From assembly GCF_000935355.1 (NCBI RefSeq), contig NZ_JXZC01000001.1, positions 434,001 through 498,000 on the forward strand: DNA of 64,000 nt, in the 5' to 3' direction. Of this stretch, positions 51,373 to 60,011 are shown piece after piece. The stretch's first letter is position 1. Every line of letters begins with the position of its first letter. Below the pieces are notes generated by a model that had not been told where the DNA came from, did no database searches, and worked only from the letters and a program-made list of their open reading frames with translations. Origin of the DNA: Rossellomorea aquimaris. GTDB taxonomy: Bacteria; Bacillota; Bacilli; Bacillales; Bacillaceae_B. Position numbers and translations under genes: made by a program.

Positions 51373-51407
51373 CGAACATTTATAAAACAACCAAACTTTA
51401 ATATTCG
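51373..51407 (+). promoter_or_regulatory. Inverted PurBox-like pair upstream of guaC
   Basis: CGAACATT at 51373-51380 and its inverse AATATTCG at 51400-51407, the core of the Bacillus PurR box (AWWWCGAACWWT), both between the -10 and the start codon. PurR control would match the B. subtilis gene. Confidence 0.65.
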
Positions 51408-51424
51408 TGTTTAGGGGTGTAATA

Positions 51425-52408
51425 ATGGAAAATGTATTTGATTACGAAGATATTCAATTAATTCCTGCAAAATGCGTGGTTAATAGCCGCTCTGAATGTG
51501 ATACAAGTGTGACACTGGGTGGACATACGTTCAAATTGCCGGTGGTTCCTGCCAATATGCAAACCATTATTGATGAAAAAATCGCTGTATACTTAGCTGA
51601 AAATAATTATTTTTATATCATGCATCGCTTCGAGCCTGAAAAACGAATTTCATTTATTAAAGATATGAAGTCCCGTGGTTTGATTTCTTCTATTTCTGTA
51701 GGTGTCAAGGATGAAGAGTATGCATTTGTAGAGCAGTTAGCAGAAGAGAAGCTGACACCGGAATTTATTACAATCGATATTGCCCATGGTCATTCCAATG
51801 CCGTAATCAGCATGATTCAACATATAAAAAAACACGTACCCGAGAGCTTTGTGATTGCCGGGAACGTTGGTACTCCAGAAGCTGTAAGAGAATTGGAGCA
51901 TGCTGGAGCTGATGCTACAAAAGTGGGAATCGGACCAGGGAAAGTATGTATCACGAAAATCAAAACCGGCTTTGGCACAGGTGGCTGGCAGCTGGCTGCT
52001 CTACGCTGGTGCGCAAAAGCCGCTACAAAACCAATCATTGCTGATGGTGGTATCCGTACTCACGGTGATATCGCAAAATCAATTCGTTTCGGTGCGTCCA
52101 TGGTGATGATCGGGTCATTATTTGCTGGCCATGAAGAGTCCCCGGGAGATACAATCGAAAAAGACGGCAAGCTATTCAAAGAATACTTTGGATCAGCTTC
52201 AGAGTTCCAAAAAGGCGAAAAGAAAAATGTCGAAGGTAAAAAGATGTTTGTAGAACATAAAGGGTCACTGGAACACACTCTGACCGAAATGGAACAAGAC
52301 CTTCAATCCTCTATCTCCTATGCTGGCGGTACGAAGCTAGAAGCCATCCGTACAGTGGATTATGTAGTAGTGAAAAACTCAATCTTCAACGGAGACAAAG
52401 TATATTAA
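51425..52408 (+). CDS. guaC: GMP reductase
   Basis: 327 residues from the ATG at 51425, behind GGGGTG. Reductive deamination of GMP to IMP with NADPH. Family residues: [58 protein letters not shown] (catalytic Cys loop shared with IMPDH), [29 protein letters not shown] and [14 protein letters not shown]. Monocistronic, with a terminator and PurBox-like sites. Secure. Confidence 0.96.
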   Translation: MENVFDYEDIQLIPAKCVVNSRSECDTSVTLGGHTFKLPVVPANMQTIIDEKIAVYLAENNYFYIMHRFEPEKRISFIKDMKSRGLISSISVGVKDEEYAFVEQLAEEKLTPEFITIDIAHGHSNAVISMIQHIKKHVPESFVIAGNVGTPEAVRELEHAGADATKVGIGPGKVCITKIKTGFGTGGWQLAALRWCAKAATKPIIADGGIRTHGDIAKSIRFGASMVMIGSLFAGHEESPGDTIEKDGKLFKEYFGSASEFQKGEKKNVEGKKMFVEHKGSLEHTLTEMEQDLQSSISYAGGTKLEAIRTVDYVVVKNSIFNGDKVY

Positions 52409-52428
52409 TCCCTATTATCATAACTTTT

Positions 52429-52460
52429 AGCCGGGTACATTAGTATCCGGCTCTTTTTAT
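52429..52460 (+). terminator. Terminator after guaC
   Basis: AGCCGGGTAC / GTATCCGGCT stem and TTTTTATT. Confidence 0.9.
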
Positions 52461-52461
52461 T

Positions 52462-52533
52462 AGGGACGGACCTATATACCTCTTTACTGTCCGAATTATC
52501 GAAGTTTTTTGCCAGTCGGAGGTCCGTCCCTCT
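52462..52533. repeat. Dispersed palindromic repeat, copy G (72 bp)
   Basis: AGGGACGGACCT left arm and AGGTCCGTCCCTCT right arm, directly after the guaC terminator. Confidence 0.88.
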
Positions 52534-52605
52534 TAACTATTTATAGACACCAGTGGAAATTAAGCTATAATTAGCTTTAATATTATCTTGGGAGGTGAAG
52601 TGACT

Positions 52606-52932
52606 ATGATGAGATTGCTTTTGTTGATGGTATTGAGCATGGTGTTTGGGACAGTTCCCGTTCAACAACAGAATCAAAGCCCGATTTTCTTGAATTTTGA
52701 TGACGTGGCCACTATTTCTGACCATGTGTTATTAACCGATGCAGACATGATTATCGACGTGGTCCCTTCCCTCATTCAAAAACAAGATGGTATGACTTCT
52801 AATAAAACTTCCATTCTTTCAACATTACACTTCAAATTAATCCCTTTAGCTGGATGTCTATTAAGCACTGATATTTTTCCAGACTCAATGGGCTTTCTTG
52901 AAGTAGTCATGTCCCATTCAAATTACCTCTGA
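52606..52932 (+). CDS. Small protein with signal-like N-terminus, unknown function
   Basis: 108 residues from the ATG at 52606, behind GGGAGGTG. Starts MMRLLLLMVLSMVFGTVPVQ (signal-like), then a charged region NFDDVATISDHVLLTDADMI and a Cys at AGCLLST without a lipobox. The upper gene of a three-gene set (52606, 53059, tatA) that lies between two copies of the palindromic repeat. Function unknown; could be spurious, but the site is strong. Confidence 0.55.
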   Translation: MMRLLLLMVLSMVFGTVPVQQQNQSPIFLNFDDVATISDHVLLTDADMIIDVVPSLIQKQDGMTSNKTSILSTLHFKLIPLAGCLLSTDIFPDSMGFLEVVMSHSNYL

Positions 52933-53058
52933 ATCCTTCCATTATAAAAGTACATGTGATCGTAAACCCTTTTTTCTCTTTGAAGTTAAGAGTTTCTTTG
53001 TAGTGCCTAATAATAAACACTGATCCTTGAAAATTAAATTAAATTGAGGTGCATCCAC

Positions 53059-53253
53059 ATGAGAAGTTATGAATATCGTAAGGATTCCATTGCTTGTTAT
53101 GTCTTCTGTTCTCTTTTCCTACTTAGCTTTGTTGGAACGATACTTGTATTTGGAGAAATGAGTGGAAATAGCATCATTTCATCCATCCCTAATTTCTCTT
53201 GGGATATGATGATTAAGTGGAAAGAAATTGTTGAAATATTCGACTTGAAGTAA
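53059..53253 (+). CDS. Small membrane protein, unknown function
   Basis: 64 residues from the ATG at 53059, GAGGTG 7 nt upstream. MRSYEYRKDSIACYVFCSLF leads into one membrane helix (LLSFVGTILVFGEM) and a polar tail ending MIKWKEIVEIFDLK. 52 bp ahead of tatA on the same strand. Confidence 0.6.
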   Translation: MRSYEYRKDSIACYVFCSLFLLSFVGTILVFGEMSGNSIISSIPNFSWDMMIKWKEIVEIFDLK

Positions 53254-53304
53254 AAGTAAACTTGCCTTTCAAAAAATACTTCTATAAAAAGTGAGGAAAT
53301 GAAA

Positions 53305-53496
53305 ATGAACCTGGGCTTCGGTGAAATTGCGATAATTTTATTCGTTGCACTCCTGTTCTTTGGACCAAGCAAACTTCCAGAGCTCGGAAAAGCTGCCGGT
53401 GCTTCATTGAAAGAATTTAAACAGGCGGTAAGTGGATTGATGGAAGATGAGGACAAAGATCATCATGGTGAGAAGAGTATTACTCAAGATAAATAG
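53305..53496 (+). CDS. tatA: Twin-arginine translocase subunit TatA
   Basis: 63 residues started at the second Met (53305), which is 8 nt from GAGG; the first Met (53299) is too close. MNLGFGEIAIILFVALLFFG is the single membrane helix, PSKLPELGKAAGASLKEFKQ the amphipathic hinge with the conserved F-G-P-x-K-L-P motif, then an acidic/polar tail. TatA forms the pore of the twin-arginine export system. No tatC lies nearby, so this would work with a TatC encoded elsewhere. Confidence 0.9.
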   Translation: MNLGFGEIAIILFVALLFFGPSKLPELGKAAGASLKEFKQAVSGLMEDEDKDHHGEKSITQDK

Positions 53497-53513
53497 TTAG
53501 TAGTTAGAGTATT

Positions 53514-53584
53514 TAGGGACGGACCTTTAAATGACCAAAATCCACATTCATAGGCGTCATTTATCTTTTCAAGGTCCGTCCCTC
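53514..53584. repeat. Dispersed palindromic repeat, copy H (71 bp)
   Basis: AGGGACGGACCT left arm and AGGTCCGTCCCTC right arm, 17 bp after the tatA stop. Confidence 0.88.
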
Positions 53585-53589
53585 ATCCC

Positions 53590-53623
53590 TAAAAAAGCGA
53601 ACCTACGAAATTGTAGGTTCGCA
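53590..53623 (-). terminator. Terminator after the GNAT-fusion gene
   Basis: GCGAACCTAC / GTAGGTTCGC perfect stem with six minus-strand T residues. Confidence 0.93.
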
Positions 53624-53629
53624 CTGTTA

Positions 53630-56600
53630 TTAAGTGAATTTGATGTGTTGCAGCGGTTTGATGGCTTGTAGAGACTGTGTTTCTCCGTAGAATAGGATGC
53701 TCGGTTCTATTACGGTGGTTTCGCCCGTTGCTGCAGACCACTTGTTTGTTGACGCAACGAGGAGCACATCTTGGTTCAAATAAGCTTCTGACCGTTTTCT
53801 GGTGCTTGGGTGAACAAATGTCACAGATTCTGGTTGATCATCTGAGCCAACAGTAATAAATGGTGTATCTCTCAATACGAATTCCTCAACGCCTGCATAG
53901 TACTTATGGACAATACCTTGTGTGGGGAGTTTAACGAAACTGGATGTTAATGTTTCTCCCGGCATGAAGAAAGCCTCTAAATCCAGCAACTCTTCAGTAA
54001 ACGTACGTCCAGAATCCTGCTGAATCTCTGCATATACAGCCAGGACAGGCACCTCTGGGAGTGTTAACGCATACTGACGAAGAACAATCCCCTTCATCTT
54101 TTCATGCTCCTGAAATTCTGTCGTTAAACAAATACCTGCCCATTGATGGCCGTGTTGATCCAACTTGGTTACAGATCCGATTACAGTATCCTCTTTCAAC
54201 ATTGAATAGGAACTAACGGATTGGAAAGAGTATCTGATACCTCCACCCCAAGGATTCCACCACGCCCGTGGACCAGGGTTTGGGAATTGATGATCCAACG
54301 TTTCCTTGCCGTCAATCGATAAGGAATAGATACCAGGAAAATAATCAGATGACGCTTTAAACGAAATGACGCCATTATCTACAGACCAGCCATCTTGGTT
54401 CCCCTCGACTTTTACCTCCCTCTTACCCTTAACAAATTGCAGAGCTTCTATTTTTCCGAAATGACTTTGAGAATTGAATTCCCCTGCTATCCATTTTACC
54501 CCTGGTGATGAATGTTCAAGTCCAAGATTCAAACGGGTTACTGACTCAGCTTTATCCACTTCTTTCACTAATGTTTCGTTTTCTGTTTGAACGGTTAATG
54601 TACCATGAATATAAGGAGTCAGCATGGAACGGAAAGAATAATCTTCCCTTTCACCAACGGAAGAAACAAAATCTCCATCCTTTTTCTCTAATGCATATTG
54701 GGGCAGCTCTTTCAAGTCCCTTTCATGATCCGCCACCAATTCCCGCCACTTAGACCAGTGGTTGCTTGAATTGATCCCGACCTGGATGGGACCTAAACAC
54801 GTTTTTTTCTGGGATTGTATCAGGTCGATTTCATATTCAAGAGCCATTCGCCAATCATCTTTTCTTCCAAGAGCTTCTTCTGGCCATGCAAGTCCGATAG
54901 TATCCCCAATCGAAGAACGTGTGAAAATCCAATGTTCAGCCATATCCTTATCATTAATATACTCCATAAAAGGAACCAGTGGCTCGTTCCCCATTAAGAC
55001 TCCATCCCTTTGTGGGATAGCCATTCCTTCAAAGTTTATAAAAACAGGCTGAATGAGGGAAAGATGCTTCCTGTCTTCTTCTGCAGTATTTACCACTTCA
55101 TGCTTGATTTCCACTAAACCGTCACCGTAAATAGTAAAATACGTATTCAAAAGCATAGAAGAAAAGGCATCGGAATGTAATGTCGTTTTGATCACTAATG
55201 CTTCAGGAAGCTCAATATACTCCACAGAAGATGCTTCTTTCTTTGAAAACTCCTCACTGTATGGTTTTCCAAATTTAGGTGTGAAGAAAGTTATCGGATC
55301 TTGGGTTGAACTCATAGACCCAATTTTAACGATATGGTTCCGTTTTTCAATCTCAACATAATGCGGGCCATTGAACCCTGACCAATGCTCGTCTGTTTCT
55401 CCCCCGAATTTCGCCCCAAATCCTGGTAGAGCCAATGACAGCCGAGTGGCAAAAGAAGTCACTTCCCCGTTTTTCTGTTCAACCTCTACATTTATTTCTT
55501 CTGACAAAAAGCCATTTTTCAAAAGCTGGATCGGAATTGGTATCGAAACTCTCTTTTTCCCTTCGATCTTTGCCATCACACTTGAGGTTTGCCACTCTAC
55601 AATCTTATTTACAGGCAGTTTGATTGTCCAGGTAGTTTCATCTTCTAATTGGTTTTCTAAGTCAAGATAGAGCAACCCTTTACTATGGGGTTTCCAATTC
55701 TTTTTTATCGCTCTTAGATGAAGCTTCCCGGCTTGTTTAGGAAACAGTCCTATTGTTAAAGGAACTGATTGTCCGTCAACTTCAACCGTTACTCCAACAG
55801 TCGGGTGCTTTTTCCAAGGACTTGGTTCACTGGTTGGCATAGTGGCCATTAAAGGGAATTCTCCCATCCAATTCTTTTTCACTAAAGCGCTCTCATGGAA
55901 TTCATGCTTCACATTAGAGGATGATACCCCTCTTAGGGAGATTTCAACTGGTTTTTCTTTGCGATTTTCTACATGATAGGTTACGTATTGTTCTTTTTTC
56001 TCGAGTATCTTGAAGTCAGGAAGCTTCATTTCTACTAAAAGATCCTGTGTTTCGATTAAACGAATGCCTCGCCCGGTTCGTTCAAATTGTATCCGAACGA
56101 ACTCATCACCCGCTTCCCATCTGTATTCATAATAGGTGTGGTCTTTATCTTTCAGGCCATCTGGTTTGACTTCAATCAGGCGCTGACTCGATGTATACCA
56201 ATCATTCTTCTCAAAAAATGGCTTAAGCCAGTCGATTTGGAGCACCATCGGGATAAAATTCATCAGATGGACAGTGTCATCTCGCTCTTCCCAGAAGAAA
56301 CCGCATTTTTTATAAAGTGGTACGGCTTTGGTATTACCCGCCCACGTAAATAAATCAAGTCTTGGCCATTTTAACTCAACAGTTTTTTCTACTGCTTTCA
56401 ATACGAGTTGTTTACCGATCTTCAAGCCCTGATACTTTGGGTGCACATTCAGAAGGGGGATGTAAAGGGCACCCTCGTCCTCGCGATATTCAGATAATCC
56501 GCAGTAACCTGCCACCTCATCTCCCACCATGGCTATAAATAGATGGAGATTTGTAGAGTTAGCTTCTTTATCTTTCACATCTTGTTCAGAGGTGACAACA

Positions 56601-56707
56601 GAATCCCCACCCCAGTTCTCACGGCTTTCATTCCACATTTTCGCGATCCCTTTTGCTAAGCCTTCATGATATTCTACGATCTTCACTTGCTCAAGCGTTG
56701 TCTTCAT
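53630..56707 (-). CDS. 1025-residue fusion of a GNAT acetyltransferase to a large beta-rich domain
   Basis: ATG 5 nt after GGGAGGACCTT region. Residues 1-155 are a complete GNAT domain (LNVHPKYQGLKIGKQLVLKAV acetyl-CoA loop; KAVPLYKKCGFFWEE motif B). The remaining 870 residues contain long strand-rich segments with Trp/Gly motifs, e.g. WSGFNGPHYVEIEKRNHIVK, AEHWIFTRSSIGDTIGLAWP, and NPGPRAWWNPWGGGIRYSF, which recall glycoside-hydrolase-like or carbohydrate-binding beta-sandwiches; no family is named with confidence. No signal peptide, so cytosolic. Preceded by a small ORF. Possibly acetylates and recognises a sugar or peptide ligand. Confidence 0.75.
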   Translation of the reverse strand: MKTTLEQVKIVEYHEGLAKGIAKMWNESRENWGGDSVVTSEQDVKDKEANSTNLHLFIAMVGDEVAGYCGLSEYREDEGALYIPLLNVHPKYQGLKIGKQLVLKAVEKTVELKWPRLDLFTWAGNTKAVPLYKKCGFFWEERDDTVHLMNFIPMVLQIDWLKPFFEKNDWYTSSQRLIEVKPDGLKDKDHTYYEYRWEAGDEFVRIQFERTGRGIRLIETQDLLVEMKLPDFKILEKKEQYVTYHVENRKEKPVEISLRGVSSSNVKHEFHESALVKKNWMGEFPLMATMPTSEPSPWKKHPTVGVTVEVDGQSVPLTIGLFPKQAGKLHLRAIKKNWKPHSKGLLYLDLENQLEDETTWTIKLPVNKIVEWQTSSVMAKIEGKKRVSIPIPIQLLKNGFLSEEINVEVEQKNGEVTSFATRLSLALPGFGAKFGGETDEHWSGFNGPHYVEIEKRNHIVKIGSMSSTQDPITFFTPKFGKPYSEEFSKKEASSVEYIELPEALVIKTTLHSDAFSSMLLNTYFTIYGDGLVEIKHEVVNTAEEDRKHLSLIQPVFINFEGMAIPQRDGVLMGNEPLVPFMEYINDKDMAEHWIFTRSSIGDTIGLAWPEEALGRKDDWRMALEYEIDLIQSQKKTCLGPIQVGINSSNHWSKWRELVADHERDLKELPQYALEKKDGDFVSSVGEREDYSFRSMLTPYIHGTLTVQTENETLVKEVDKAESVTRLNLGLEHSSPGVKWIAGEFNSQSHFGKIEALQFVKGKREVKVEGNQDGWSVDNGVISFKASSDYFPGIYSLSIDGKETLDHQFPNPGPRAWWNPWGGGIRYSFQSVSSYSMLKEDTVIGSVTKLDQHGHQWAGICLTTEFQEHEKMKGIVLRQYALTLPEVPVLAVYAEIQQDSGRTFTEELLDLEAFFMPGETLTSSFVKLPTQGIVHKYYAGVEEFVLRDTPFITVGSDDQPESVTFVHPSTRKRSEAYLNQDVLLVASTNKWSAATGETTVIEPSILFYGETQSLQAIKPLQHIKFT

Positions 56708-56721
56708 AAGGTCCTCCCAAG

Positions 56722-56787
56722 CTAGGTTTTAATATAAATAATCTCATCCTCATTAATTTTTTGCACTGCACCGACGATTCTAATCAT
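56722..56787 (-). CDS. 21-residue leader peptide upstream of the GNAT fusion
   Basis: MIRIVGAVQKINEDEIIYIKT, in two halves of 20 and 1 residues if read from the well-spaced ATG at 56787 (GGAGG 8 nt upstream; ATG 56793 is too close). Its stop is 14 nt before the next start, and that gene's ribosome site overlaps the stop region, so it may couple translation. Too short for family assignment. Confidence 0.5.
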   Translation of the reverse strand: MIRIVGAVQKINEDEIIYIKT

Positions 56788-56975
56788 CGCCATCGCCTCC
56801 TTTCGTTTAGTTGGAAAGATTTTCTTCCTCACCCACAGTTTAAGATTTTATGATGAGTAAGTAAAGAATATTCTAACTAAGAAAAAAATTCATTAACTTC
56901 TTTAATTGTAAGGAAATTGGAAAAGGGGAATAATTTCAGCAACACAAGATAACCCTACAAAATAAAAAGAGGGTA

Positions 56976-57320
56976 ATGGCATTGAAAATGATCCGACTTG
57001 TTTCAGCTCTTCTCTGTATGATGTTTGTTGGGAACTTGGCAATCGATGACGGGATTCAGATTCTTCATGCGCAACAGGAGATTCCTTCCTATGCAAAATG
57101 GGGAAGTCTTGCTGTGAGAAAGACGAAAGAAAGATATCCTGACGCGGATATCGTTGATTATCTTTATATTGGAAAAGAAAATGGAACAAAAATTTCAACT
57201 GAAAAGTTCAAACTTTGGTTAAGACGAGGCGGGAAAGAATTCGGTGTATTTGTTGATATTGAGTTTGAAACAGATAGTGAGAAACTGGTTGATATTAAGT
57301 TTAGGGAGACGGATCGATAA
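56976..57320 (+). CDS. Secreted DUF3889 protein
   Basis: 114 residues. Signal-like start MALKMIRLVSALLCMMFVGN, then the DUF3889 core QEIPSYAKWGSLAVRKTKERYP, ADIVDYLYIGKENGTKIS, TEKFKLWLRRGGKEFGVFVD and the terminal FRETDR. Function unknown; such proteins are typically exported. An alternative TTG start at 56982 has better spacing to AGAGGG. Confidence 0.82.
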   Translation: MALKMIRLVSALLCMMFVGNLAIDDGIQILHAQQEIPSYAKWGSLAVRKTKERYPDADIVDYLYIGKENGTKISTEKFKLWLRRGGKEFGVFVDIEFETDSEKLVDIKFRETDR

Positions 57321-57329
57321 TTTCAAATA

Positions 57330-57370
57330 AGAGATCGAAGGATTTTGTAATCCTTTGATCTCTTTTTATG
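57330..57370 (+). terminator. Terminator after DUF3889 gene
   Basis: AGAGATCGAAGGAT / ATCCTTTGATCTCT 14-bp stem followed by TTTTT. Confidence 0.9.
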
Positions 57371-57504
57371 TCTTTCACTCTCTTTATACGCATTGCATTG
57401 CATGGAATAGAAAAGATAGGGAATTAACATGCATTGTTTCTTTTGCCAACTGAAATTATGCGTGAATAAAATGGCTAATAATCTTCAAGCTCATCTTCCT
57501 TAGG

Positions 57505-58032
57505 TTATATACTATGAATTTCGGTTGAAGCAGTGGCAACGCCAATAATGATACCTTCCTCATTTAGTAAGGGATGTGCGTAGACATTATAGGAGATTTT
57601 CCCTGAGGGTAAGGGAATGGAAATCACTCGACTAATGGGGGTCTTTTCATCCAATACATCGTTCTTTAACTTCATTAGTGCACGGTTTCCGTCATTGTCA
57701 CCCAACTCTACGTCCGTTTTACCAATATGCTCTTCCGGAATGAGATCAGGAGTATTGAAAATCCAGGTATATCGTAATTGGGTATCACAATGAGCAAGGA
57801 TGACAGGCGCATTCTGTAAGGCGATAGAGAAGGGATTTTCCTCCAGATTAAAACTGGATGCGTGAAAGTCAAGCACTTCCCCAAGCTTGATCGTTACCTC
57901 AGGACTCGGTTTGCGGATTCCATTTTCAATTTGGGCATAATAGGATCTTTCAATAAAAGCTTTTGCAGCCACTTCCTGCTGGGTCATCTTTTTCCTTTTT
58001 CTTAACTTAGTAAGCCAAGTTCTTTTATTCAA
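57505..58032 (-). CDS. XRE regulator with PAS-like sensor domain
   Basis: 175 residues. N-terminal XRE HTH (KRKKMTQQEVAAKAFIERSYYAQIENGIRKPSPEV), then from about residue 80 a PAS-like domain (ALQNAPVILAHCDTQLRYTWIFN, IGKTDVEL, VISIPLPSGKISYNVYAHPLLNEEGIIIG) of the type that binds a small ligand or flavin. It likely binds the 17-bp palindrome in front of it and so controls itself and maybe the divergent RsbR-like gene. Signal unknown. Confidence 0.82.
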   Translation of the reverse strand: MNKRTWLTKLRKRKKMTQQEVAAKAFIERSYYAQIENGIRKPSPEVTIKLGEVLDFHASSFNLEENPFSIALQNAPVILAHCDTQLRYTWIFNTPDLIPEEHIGKTDVELGDNDGNRALMKLKNDVLDEKTPISRVISIPLPSGKISYNVYAHPLLNEEGIIIGVATASTEIHSI

Positions 58033-58083
58033 CCCTCAATCCCCCCTTCTGAACCTCAACGGCCGAAAAGCAAATGTATACTT

Positions 58084-58121
58084 CACTTGAGAAAGTGTCT
58101 AAACAGACACTTTTTCAAGTG
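58084..58121. promoter_or_regulatory. 17-bp inverted repeat, putative operator of the XRE-PAS protein
   Basis: CACTTGAGAAAGTGTCT / AGACACTTTTTCAAGTG with AAAC centre (one mismatch), 52 bp upstream of the XRE-PAS start, next to TATAAT at 58133-58138. No T-tail in either direction that would make it a classical terminator. Confidence 0.7.
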
Positions 58122-58339
58122 GTTATATTCGGTATAATAGAATTGCAGGAATAGATTAATAATAAACTCCTTATTCCTTTTCATTCAGTGACCTCTTTAC
58201 TTCCTCAATTAGGATCATTGCTTTTATACTCTTTACTGAAAATCATAACATAGTATCCAACGTTTCCTCTATTCTTTTTCCAAATATATTTACATAATTA
58301 GACAACCCGCAAAATTGATTAATAGTAGGAGGTTATTAT

Positions 58340-59173
58340 ATGTCGATGAAGGCCGTTCAGGACGAAAACAAATATCTTGATTTCATTAATCGTATCTTCG
58401 AATCAAAGTCGGGACTGATTCAGGAAAGAGCGAACAATGACTCTTCTTATTCAAATATCGTTGATGTGTCACTTAGGAAATGGAGGGGAGATTCCATTGA
58501 GGTGCTGGCTCACTCGTTGCGAATGGCTGATACTGATACACAACAAGGAATCATAGAGAAGTGGGCATGTTCTTCCGTGACGCTTTTCAAGCAACTGGAC
58601 GTGTCTCTTGAAGTAGCGATAAGTGATCTTCACTTCTTTCGCAGAGTAATAGGGGAAGTGATAAAAGCTGAGGCGATCGACAAAGAGTTATCGATTGAGA
58701 CGTTTTACGATTTACTTTCTCGCTTTCATTCCGGTGTGGACCGTGCCATTTTCCGGATTACAATCGCGTATTCTCACCCCCTCTCGGATGCGATCAGCTC
58801 AGAGCTATCCATTCCCATCGTGAAGGTTACTGATTCGATTGCCATACTTCCCCTCATTGGAGACATTGATTCCACTAGAGCGAAGGATTTAATGGAAAGG
58901 GCACTCACTAAAGGATCGGCATTGGGTTTACAGTATCTCATTATTGATTTGTCCGGTGTTTCCGTTGTCGATACGATGGTGGCAGATCAGTTATTTAAAG
59001 TAGTGGCCGCCCTTAAATTATCCGGGATTCAAGCTGTTTTGACTGGTATCAGGCCAGAAATAGCACAAACCATGGTCAATCTTGGCATTGTCATCAACCA
59101 CATCCCGACTTTCGCGAGTCTTCATACAGCCCTGATCCATTTACAAAAAAACAAAAGCACCCTGAGTTATTAG
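58340..59173 (+). CDS. RsbR-like co-antagonist with STAS domain
   Basis: 277 residues. N-terminal non-heme globin-like region (about 1-145) as in RsbR paralogs, then a STAS domain (about 160-275): PIVKVTDSIAILPLIGDIDSTRAKDLMERAL and IIDLSGVSVVDTMVADQLFK with the two Thr/Ser positions phosphorylated by RsbT. RsbR proteins build the stressosome that controls SigB. Start follows AGGAGG. Stressosome partners rsbS and rsbT are not in the window. Confidence 0.88.
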   Translation: MSMKAVQDENKYLDFINRIFESKSGLIQERANNDSSYSNIVDVSLRKWRGDSIEVLAHSLRMADTDTQQGIIEKWACSSVTLFKQLDVSLEVAISDLHFFRRVIGEVIKAEAIDKELSIETFYDLLSRFHSGVDRAIFRITIAYSHPLSDAISSELSIPIVKVTDSIAILPLIGDIDSTRAKDLMERALTKGSALGLQYLIIDLSGVSVVDTMVADQLFKVVAALKLSGIQAVLTGIRPEIAQTMVNLGIVINHIPTFASLHTALIHLQKNKSTLSY

Positions 59174-59181
59174 GGTGCTTA
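59146..59181 (-). terminator. Terminator of the muropeptide operon (minus) over the rsbR-like stop
   Basis: AAGCACCCT / AGGGTGCTT stem; the minus strand continues TTTTGTTTTTTTG, a strong tail. The plus-strand gene ends within the stem. Confidence 0.88.
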
Positions 59182-59205
59182 GCCTTTGTGGTTCATCTGC
59201 TTCTT

Positions 59206-59994
59206 CTAATTTTCCTCATTGTTCAAAAAATCGAAAATCAACTTCCCGATCAAAGCAATGGTATCCTTCCCTGATCCGTTTTCTCCAAGCTCATCGATTA
59301 AAACAGCTATGTAGGCCGTTTTATTTCCGAGCTTTAAGATGGCGCAATCATGCTCGATCCCGGGTAGTTCTCCTGTTTTATTTGCCACAAATACGACTTC
59401 CCGATCCATCCTTGAAGGGAGCTTATTATCAAATTGCTGCTGATGTAAGATATGTAGCATTTTTTCGCGGCTGGTTTGACTGAATTCCGGACTGTTATCC
59501 ATTACCTTTAAGCAAGAGATCATATCGAGTGCCGAAGTAACGTTATTCAACCCCTGCTCCATTGCTTTGAAATCCATAAACTTCCTATGAAGTTTGGTAT
59601 GCTTTAATTTTAAAGAGTTGCAAAGTTCTTGTATTGCATTTGAACCAAGTCGGTCTATGAGAAGATTTGAGGCCGTGTTATCAGAAACGATAATCATAAG
59701 AGTGAGGAGGTCTTCTATTGTCAGTGATAGGTTCTCTGAAAGTGCTGCCAGTACTCCGGCGCCCCCCACTCTTCCTTCTTTTGGAACGGTAACCATTTCA
59801 CAAAGGGAAATCTTCCCTTCCTCTGATTGACGGAAGCCTTCTAGTAAAATGGGAATCTTGATTAAGCTCGCAGCAGAATAAGATCTGTCCCCATTGATTT
59901 GGATGGATTGTGTTGGAAGGTCAATGGCAACACTGACCCTCCCATTACAAAGATCCATTACTTCCTGTATTTTATTTTCAAGTAATGTCTTCAT
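59206..59994 (-). CDS. Cytosolic class A beta-lactamase-like serine hydrolase
   Basis: 262 residues, no signal peptide. All class A motifs appear: SLIK (Ser43-Lys46), SDN (104-106), E-x-x-L-N (EQGLN, Glu146-Asn150), KTG (206-208). In the ykf operon and cytosolic, so its substrate is more likely a cell-wall peptide or a beta-lactam-like dipeptide than a beta-lactam outside the cell. ATG follows GAAGGAG. Last gene of the operon. Whether it retains lactamase activity is untested. Confidence 0.85.
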   Translation of the reverse strand: MKTLLENKIQEVMDLCNGRVSVAIDLPTQSIQINGDRSYSAASLIKIPILLEGFRQSEEGKISLCEMVTVPKEGRVGGAGVLAALSENLSLTIEDLLTLMIIVSDNTASNLLIDRLGSNAIQELCNSLKLKHTKLHRKFMDFKAMEQGLNNVTSALDMISCLKVMDNSPEFSQTSREKMLHILHQQQFDNKLPSRMDREVVFVANKTGELPGIEHDCAILKLGNKTAYIAVLIDELGENGSGKDTIALIGKLIFDFLNNEEN

Positions 59995-60011
59995 TTATCT
60001 CCTTCATCCCT

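Noticed and set aside
51176..51379. Possible 67-residue or shorter protein upstream of the 2H phosphoesterase
   Set aside because: Its N-terminal half overlaps the guaC promoter and leader, and no in-frame start has a well-spaced ribosome site. The last 28 residues (QIRVYEPTERETMLQYKEEG...) look protein-like, so a short peptide from a TTG remains possible.
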